Below are positions 59,044 through 64,000 of a stretch of DNA of 64,000 bases, in pieces. The DNA comes from an uncultured Spirochaetota bacterium. GTDB taxonomy: Bacteria; Spirochaetota; Spirochaetia; Treponematales; Treponemataceae. How positions within the stretch are numbered: the stretch's first letter is position 1; the number at the start of each line of letters is the position of its first letter. The notes under the pieces are model-generated. The model was not told the origin of the DNA and did no database searches. It saw only the letters and a list, made by a program, of their open reading frames with translations. The position numbers and the translations under genes are program-made. The DNA is taken from positions 434,001 to 498,000 of the forward strand of contig CALXMF010000001.1 of NCBI GenBank assembly GCA_944389415.1, written 5' to 3'.

Positions 59044-59856
59044 ATGGCTGAAGTGTTAATAGAAATTGATGGCGTGCGTAAGGAATATAAAGATCCTGGA
59101 AAGCCAAATACGATTGCTTTGAACGGAGTAAATCTTAAAATAGAAGAAAACGAATTTATCTGTGTCGTTGGTCCTTCCGGATGCGGCAAGACAACATTGC
59201 TTAATATTATTGCTGGGCTCGAGACTTTTGATACAGGATCAGTGAAAATGCATGGTGAGGAGATTATCGGACCTGCTCCTGAACGCGGTGTTATTTTTCA
59301 GCAATATGCTCTTTTCCCATGGATGACAGTACGCAAAAATATAGAGTATGGTCTTAAATTCCAGAAGAAGCCTGATGCAAATGGAAACATGGTTCCGTAT
59401 ACCAAGGAAGAAAAAGAACAGTTAGCTGAACATTATATCAAAATGGTCAATCTTACAGGATTTGAAGACCGTTATCCCAAAGCCTTGTCTGGAGGTATGA
59501 AACAGCGTGTCGCGATTGCGCGCGGTTATGCGCTCAATCCTGAACTGTTGTTAATGGACGAACCATTCGGGGCGCTTGATGCACAGACGCGTGCTCAGCT
59601 GCAGGAAGATTTACTGAAAACATGGGAAAAAGAACGAAAAACAGTGTTCTTTATAACACATGATGTTGATGAGGCCGTATTGCTTGCGACTCGAGTCGTG
59701 ATAATGAGTGCCCGTCCGGGGCAGATAAAAGAAATTATTAATATTGATTTGCCATATCCTCGAACTCAAGCAACAAAGCTTGATCCGGAATTTGTCCGTC
59801 TCAAGAATTATATCTGGGATACAGTCTATAAAATGTATCTTGAAGTTCCAAAATAA
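59044..59856 (+). CDS. Taurine/nitrate-type ABC importer, ATPase
   Basis: A 270-residue ATPase of the SsuB/TauB group. Walker A GPSGCGKTT, Q-loop VIFQQYALFPWMTV, signature LSGGMKQRVAIARGYA, Walker B LLLMDEPFGALDA and switch His FITHDVDEAV are present. A short insert (KKPDANGNMVPYTKEEKEQ) after the Q-loop is longer than usual. TAGGAG precedes the ATG; spacing to the permease is 9 bases. Confidence 0.94.
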   Translation: MAEVLIEIDGVRKEYKDPGKPNTIALNGVNLKIEENEFICVVGPSGCGKTTLLNIIAGLETFDTGSVKMHGEEIIGPAPERGVIFQQYALFPWMTVRKNIEYGLKFQKKPDANGNMVPYTKEEKEQLAEHYIKMVNLTGFEDRYPKALSGGMKQRVAIARGYALNPELLLMDEPFGALDAQTRAQLQEDLLKTWEKERKTVFFITHDVDEAVLLATRVVIMSARPGQIKEIINIDLPYPRTQATKLDPEFVRLKNYIWDTVYKMYLEVPK

Positions 59857-59920
59857 AATAATGGGGATAATTCCCCTCTAAAATTATTTATATATTTAAC
59901 TTCATATTCTGGAGGAGAAA

Positions 59921-61057
59921 ATGAAAAAGATTATGAGTACAGCAGCGGCGCTGCTTTTGGGTTCCGCTATTGCGTTTGCCAGTGGCGGGAAAGATGGGAA
60001 TTCTGCCGCTTTAACGAATGTTCGTATTGGAATTCATGGAAATGAAGGCGGTGCCCCACTTGCTGCGGTTGCTGAAGAACAGGGTTTATTTAAGAAATAC
60101 GGAATAAATCCTGTCTTTACTATAGTAGAAAGTGGTCCTGCTGAAATGACTGCTATGCGAGCTGATCGCCGCACTCTTGATGTTGGTTATATAGGTGCTG
60201 GTGTTGCATGGAATGCACTTGATGGTGCTGGTAATTCTGTCTCGTTTGTATTCCTAGATTGTTTAAGTAATGCGGAAATGCTTATCGCAAAAAAAGGGAT
60301 TTTCACTGATACAAACAAAAATGGTAAATATGATAACGATGAAATTTATACAGGATTAAAAGGAAAATCAGTATACATAGAAGTTGGTACTACTCCTGGC
60401 GGTTGGTTTAAGAATCTTCTGGATCTTGTTAATGAAGGAAAGGCCGATTCTGATAAATTATGGATATATAGTGAAACATCTTCATATTTAGCGGGGTATA
60501 CGCCTGCGAACAATAACGAGGCGAATAAAGTTACTGTTATTAATACTCTGAATGCGAATCTCCCTGCTGGTATGGCAAGTGGTGGTATGGACATTATTGC
60601 AGGCTATTCTCCTGCTACTGCAACTATTTTGAATACAAATAAAAATGCAGAAACAATTGCAACGACTGTTGGTAATTTCCCTGCTGAAAAATCATTCCCC
60701 TCTACATGGGTTGCAAGTGATGCATGGATTGCAGAAAATCCCGAAGTAGCGCAGAACTTTATAAAGGCGCTCTATGAAGCTGCTGATTGGCGTGCTAATA
60801 ATATTGATGCAGCAATGAGAGCTGGAGAAAACTTGGCGCAAAAGCCTTCTGGAACGTTCGATCCAACTAATTTAGTCGCACCGTCAAAAGCAGACTATGA
60901 AGAATGGTTCGCGACACCTGACTCGCGCGGATATGTGTATTTTAAGGCATTATATGAGTCTACAAAGGGTAATGTCCCTGATGGTAATCCTATAAAACCG
61001 TTTAATAAAGCATTTAATGATACTTTGTTGTTGAATGCTGTTAAAGCTGGTAAATAA
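59921..61057 (+). CDS. Taurine/nitrate-type ABC importer, binding protein
   Basis: A 378-residue NMT1/SsuA-like periplasmic binding protein. The signal peptide ends in IAFASGGKDGN. Family motifs are GIHGNEGGAPLAAVAEEQGLFKKYGI, the segment LDVGYIGAGVAWN and the helix PEVAQNFIKALYEAADW. An insert at about 123-136 reads DTNKNGKYDNDE, which fits the 12-residue EF-hand calcium loop. GGAGGAG precedes the ATG. A short GGGGA/TCCCC hairpin (59863-59876) lies between the ATPase and this gene and may protect the abundant binding-protein message. Confidence 0.88.
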   Translation: MKKIMSTAAALLLGSAIAFASGGKDGNSAALTNVRIGIHGNEGGAPLAAVAEEQGLFKKYGINPVFTIVESGPAEMTAMRADRRTLDVGYIGAGVAWNALDGAGNSVSFVFLDCLSNAEMLIAKKGIFTDTNKNGKYDNDEIYTGLKGKSVYIEVGTTPGGWFKNLLDLVNEGKADSDKLWIYSETSSYLAGYTPANNNEANKVTVINTLNANLPAGMASGGMDIIAGYSPATATILNTNKNAETIATTVGNFPAEKSFPSTWVASDAWIAENPEVAQNFIKALYEAADWRANNIDAAMRAGENLAQKPSGTFDPTNLVAPSKADYEEWFATPDSRGYVYFKALYESTKGNVPDGNPIKPFNKAFNDTLLLNAVKAGK

Positions 61058-61085
61058 AATACTATCAGAACAAGTAATGTGAGAG

Positions 61086-61105
61086 CGGGGAGCTTTTGCT
61101 CCCCG
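61086..61105 (+). other. Intercistronic hairpin before the LacI gene
   Basis: Perfect 8-bp stem CGGGGAGC/GCTCCCCG with a TTTT loop, followed by TTGCTTTAAAA. The T tract is broken, so it may be a partial terminator that lowers expression of the downstream genes relative to the binding protein. Confidence 0.6.
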
Positions 61106-61127
61106 TTGCTTTAAAAGGAGATACGCA

Positions 61128-62168
61128 GTGGCAGCCGTTAAATTAAAAAGTATAGCAGAGGAATGCGGATTATCTATTTCTACAGTATCAAGAATTCTGA
61201 GCGGAACAACTGTTCGTAAACCAGGCGATGAAACAGCAGCTCGTGTTTTTGAGGCTGCCCGCAAATTGGGATTTATTGCCCGTTCAGAGCGTGTGCCTCT
61301 TACTGTAAATGCTGCATTGCTGAACGCAGAAGTTTGTTCTATTGGGTGTATTCTTACTTCTGAACATGAGACATTTATTTCTCCGTTTTTTTCACGGCTG
61401 CTTGCCTGTATTCAGAATGAAATAGCCTCGTATGATGGGATACTACAGTATCGGTTTGTTGTAGCAAATATGAAAGATCCTGGATTCTCCCGATTCCTTA
61501 CTGCTGATCGTCTTGACAGCGCAATAATTCTTGGGAGAACGACGCGTGATAATATTGAAATGTTTAAAAAAAGTATTCCCAATATCGTATATGCCGGTGT
61601 GAATCAGATAAATTGCGGTATAGACGAAGTTGTTTGTAATGGATATGAAGCCGCAAGTACCGCAGTTCAATATCTTGCATCTCTTGGACATCGTGAAATC
61701 GGTTATATTGGGCCGACACAGCAGAAAATTCAGGTTGCTAATGAACACCGGTACGAAGGGTTTATGAAAGGGCTTGAACAGGCGGGACTTTCTCTTAATC
61801 CGTCCTTTATATCAGAATCAATTTTAACAACGGCTGCTGGTTATGAAAGCGCAAGTATGCTTGTTCATGCAGGTTCTCTTCCAAGTGCTGTGTTCTGTGC
61901 TAATGATACTGTTGCGCTTGGTGCGATGAGGGCATTTTCTGATGAAGGAATTAGAATCCCTGAAGATCTCTCCCTTGTAGGATTTGATAATATAGAAATG
62001 GCCTCCTATGTAAAGCCGGCGCTTACAACCATTTCGATTCCGTCTGACGCACTTGCGCATTTTGCGGTAAAAATTCTCATTGATAAAATAGAACATAAGC
62101 GCAACTTTCCTGTTACTGTTCAAATTCCATATGAACTGATTATTCGTGAAAGCTGTCGAGAAGTATAA
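61128..62168 (+). CDS. LacI-family regulator of the catabolic locus
   Basis: A 346-residue LacI/GalR regulator. The N-terminal HTH (KLKSIAEECGLSISTVSRILSG, about 5-26) and hinge region are followed by a periplasmic-binding-type sensor domain (about 65-340, with VQYLASLGHREIGYIGPTQ and PEDLSLVGFDNIEMASYVKPALTTI). Its start is a GTG with AAAGGAG upstream. It is in the importer operon and is the obvious candidate to bind the GCAAA-type operators at 56.7 and 58.1-58.2 kb. Confidence 0.93.
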   Translation: MAAVKLKSIAEECGLSISTVSRILSGTTVRKPGDETAARVFEAARKLGFIARSERVPLTVNAALLNAEVCSIGCILTSEHETFISPFFSRLLACIQNEIASYDGILQYRFVVANMKDPGFSRFLTADRLDSAIILGRTTRDNIEMFKKSIPNIVYAGVNQINCGIDEVVCNGYEAASTAVQYLASLGHREIGYIGPTQQKIQVANEHRYEGFMKGLEQAGLSLNPSFISESILTTAAGYESASMLVHAGSLPSAVFCANDTVALGAMRAFSDEGIRIPEDLSLVGFDNIEMASYVKPALTTISIPSDALAHFAVKILIDKIEHKRNFPVTVQIPYELIIRESCREV

Positions 62169-62176
62169 GGAGCTAT

Positions 62177-63334
62177 ATGATGGCACAATTTACGATACAG
62201 AACGCACAAGTTTTGTTTAATGGAAAATTCAGAAAACAATCTATCCTTATTACTGATGGTGTTATCAGTGATATATCAGATTCAGTATCCTCGGACTGTG
62301 AGATAATAGATGCGTCTGGATTGAAACTGATTCCAGGTTTTTTTGATAACCATACACATGGATGTATGGGGATTGACTTTAATACTGCAAATACTGATGA
62401 AATTCTTCAGGCAGCGGCACATTATGCATCATGGGGTGTTACTGGTTTTTTACCTGCGGTAATGACTGATTCACCGGAAGTTATCTGCCGTCAGCTGTCG
62501 TGTTGTGCGGATGCAGCTGAAACAAGGGGGTGTAACGCACTTCGCGGTATTCACTTGGAAGGCCCGTTTCTTTCTCCTTTGTATAAAGGTGCGATGCCGG
62601 AACAGTTTTTGCTTGCACCAGATTATGATTTATTTATGAGGTTTCAGGATGCGGCGCATGGTTTGATAAAGGTTGTAACAATTTCTCCAGAGCTTGATGG
62701 AGCTGTTGAATTTACCCGAAAAGTATCCGCTCTTGGTGTTCGCGTTTCTATTGGGCATAGCAGTGCGAGTTATGAACAGGCGATGGCGTGTATTGATGCG
62801 GGAGCGGCAAGTACTACCCATACAATGAATGCGATGAAATTGCTGCATATGCATGATCCGGCGATTTTAACTGCGGTACTTGAATCGGATATATACTGTG
62901 AAATGATATGCGATGGCTTCCATCTGCATCCTCCTATTGTCCGGCTGCTGGTTAAAATAAAGGGCACAGAGAAAATGATTCCTGTTACGGACAGTATGAT
63001 GGCCGCCGGGTATCCCGATGGTTTTTACATGCTTGGCGTAAATAAAGTGAAAGTTGAAAACGGTGATGCGAAACTAGTAGAAAATGGAGTACGTGCCGGA
63101 AGTACATTGACCATGCAGAAAGCATTATTAAATATTCTGTCATTTACGGGACTTTCTCTTGAGCAAGCAGTACCAATGCTTAGTGCGAATGCTCCCCGCA
63201 TGCTAGGATTATATGAAACAACAGGATCAATAGAAAAAGGAAAGCGGGCTGATATAACATTACTTGATCAAAATAATACTGTTGTTGCGACGTTTGTCTG
63301 CGGCAAACAGGTATTTGGAAAACCTCTTGTATAA
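62177..63334 (+). CDS. nagA: N-acetylglucosamine-6-phosphate deacetylase
   Basis: A 385-residue amidohydrolase of the NagA family, which removes acetate from an N-acetyl-amino-sugar 6-phosphate. Metal-site motifs are in order: GFFDNHTHG (His-x-His, two-metal type), GIHLEGPFLSP (Glu), VSIGHSSASYEQA (His), STTHTMNAM (His), DGFHLHP and the catalytic Asp in VTDSMMAAGYPDG. TAAGGAG precedes tandem ATGs (62177 or 62180). It is co-transcribed with the LacI gene before it and the PFK-like gene 10 bases after it. Confidence 0.93.
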   Translation: MMAQFTIQNAQVLFNGKFRKQSILITDGVISDISDSVSSDCEIIDASGLKLIPGFFDNHTHGCMGIDFNTANTDEILQAAAHYASWGVTGFLPAVMTDSPEVICRQLSCCADAAETRGCNALRGIHLEGPFLSPLYKGAMPEQFLLAPDYDLFMRFQDAAHGLIKVVTISPELDGAVEFTRKVSALGVRVSIGHSSASYEQAMACIDAGAASTTHTMNAMKLLHMHDPAILTAVLESDIYCEMICDGFHLHPPIVRLLVKIKGTEKMIPVTDSMMAAGYPDGFYMLGVNKVKVENGDAKLVENGVRAGSTLTMQKALLNILSFTGLSLEQAVPMLSANAPRMLGLYETTGSIEKGKRADITLLDQNNTVVATFVCGKQVFGKPLV

Positions 63335-63344
63335 GGAGCTGCTG

Positions 63345-64000
63345 ATGAAAGGGAATATGCTGATTGTACACGGCGGAGCGCCTACTGCTGTGATTAATGC
63401 TTCTTTGTACGGCGCGATAAAGGCGGCCAAAGATTCGGGAATGGTGGCGCATATATATGGTGCTGCCGGAGGCAGCGGTGCTATCATTGACGGAAAGTTT
63501 AGCGATTTGGGAAATCTTCCTTCTGAAATGCTTGAAATGCTGCCTTTTACGCCTGGCTCGGCGATTGGGACTTCCCGTACGCAATTGAAAGAAAATGATT
63601 ATCAGAGAATAGCAGCAGCTTTGAAAGAGTATAATATCCACTGGCTGCTGTTTACCGGCGGGAATGGCTCAATGGATGCCTGCGGCAAAATTGCAGCCGC
63701 TGTTGGAAATGACAGTGTCGCGGTTGTTGGTATTCCTAAGACGATTGATAATGATATTGCTGTTACTGATCATGCTCCCGGATTTGGAAGCGCCGCAAGA
63801 TATCTTGCAGCTTCTGTGCGGGAGCTGTGCTATGATGTCGCGTCTCTTCCCATTCATGTGTCTGTTATTGAGGCGATGGGCAGAAATGCCGGATGGCTGA
63901 CAGCGGCATCTGTTCTGGCAATGGACGAAAGTGCATGTGGTCCGCATATGATACTGGTACCGGAAAAACCTTTTTCTGAAGAAGAATTTTTGGATACGGT
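63345..64000 (+). CDS. Phosphofructokinase-like kinase, N-terminal part
   Basis: The first 218 residues of a PFK-family protein; the gene runs off the window. It starts at the ATG at 63345 after ATAAGGAG. Family blocks are the phosphate loop VHGGAPTAVINAS, the segment PGSAIGTSRTQ, and GIPKTIDNDIAVTDHAPGFGSA (the PKTIDND form of PPi or mixed-substrate enzymes). The Mg-binding block that is normally GGD(G/D)S reads GGNGS, so the conserved Asp is Asn. The kinase may therefore use a different donor or substrate, or have lower activity. It closes, as far as visible, the importer-lacI-nagA unit. Confidence 0.88.
   Translation, partial: MKGNMLIVHGGAPTAVINASLYGAIKAAKDSGMVAHIYGAAGGSGAIIDGKFSDLGNLPSEMLEMLPFTPGSAIGTSRTQLKENDYQRIAAALKEYNIHWLLFTGGNGSMDACGKIAAAVGNDSVAVVGIPKTIDNDIAVTDHAPGFGSAARYLAASVRELCYDVASLPIHVSVIEAMGRNAGWLTAASVLAMDESACGPHMILVPEKPFSEEEFLDT

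Overview
The window reads as a chromosomal segment of a treponeme (Spirochaetota, Treponema-like), judged from gene content and not from a database match. Pointers are: a yidC-jag start, a lipoprotein that fuses a cyclophilin and an FKBP, an archaeal-type PheT, an XPB helicase with its large partner, three solute-binding proteins carrying a GGKD-type motif after the signal peptide, and many secreted proteins of unknown function. I see no phage, integrase, insertion sequence, CRISPR array or rRNA. Genes are tightly packed, with several 1-4 bp start/stop overlaps and convergent gene tails overlapping by 9-26 bp.

Layout. 0-3.5 kb: yidC (truncated), jag, a secreted protein, a dual immunophilin, yjbQ. 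3.6-4.9 kb: a PerR-type Fur regulator with a queD-like gene, then an initiator tRNA. 5-16.9 kb: esterase, aspS, DUF3943 protein, apbE, an RNA methyltransferase with a TetR gene, an S1-repeat protein, hemerythrin, DUF2141 protein, and a small alarmone synthetase. 17-29.6 kb: a polar amino-acid ABC transporter, a large lipoprotein and an outer-membrane barrel, htpG, a broken GNAT gene, a tryptophan-type ABC transporter with an extra secreted protein, and a HAD phosphatase. 29.6-41.3 kb (looks more GC-rich): XPB and its partner, a frameshifted DUF4405 gene, MgtC, an SDR-like protein, an HU-like protein behind a phased 22-bp repeat array, a NYN-LOTUS protein, a Crp/Fnr regulator divergent from a ferredoxin-type protein, and pheT. 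41.5-53.3 kb: a chemoreceptor, lemA and two TPM genes, a SEC-C protein, an rRNA methyltransferase, hemolysin III, hisB/hisG, HPt and HD-GYP signalling proteins, a Gx-type transporter pair and uppP. 53.5-64 kb: a coherent catabolic locus.

The last 10.5 kb is the most interesting part. It holds tpi-like, larA-like and nagB-like genes on the minus strand. On the plus strand are a pgi-like gene and then a taurine/nitrate-type ABC importer, a LacI regulator, nagA and a pfk-like gene. Three promoters here have the same design: a GCAA-N4-TTGC operator directly abutting the -35 box, centred near -41.5. The NagB-like and PFK-like enzymes lack residues that are normally conserved at the active site. 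I infer one co-regulated pathway for an unusual amino-sugar or sugar-acid substrate.

A second window-wide pattern is leaderless transcription. At least six genes that lack a Shine-Dalgarno sequence have a good -35/-10 pair (17-18 bp spacer) whose -10 box ends only 6-7 bases before the ATG. Two more have 9 bases.
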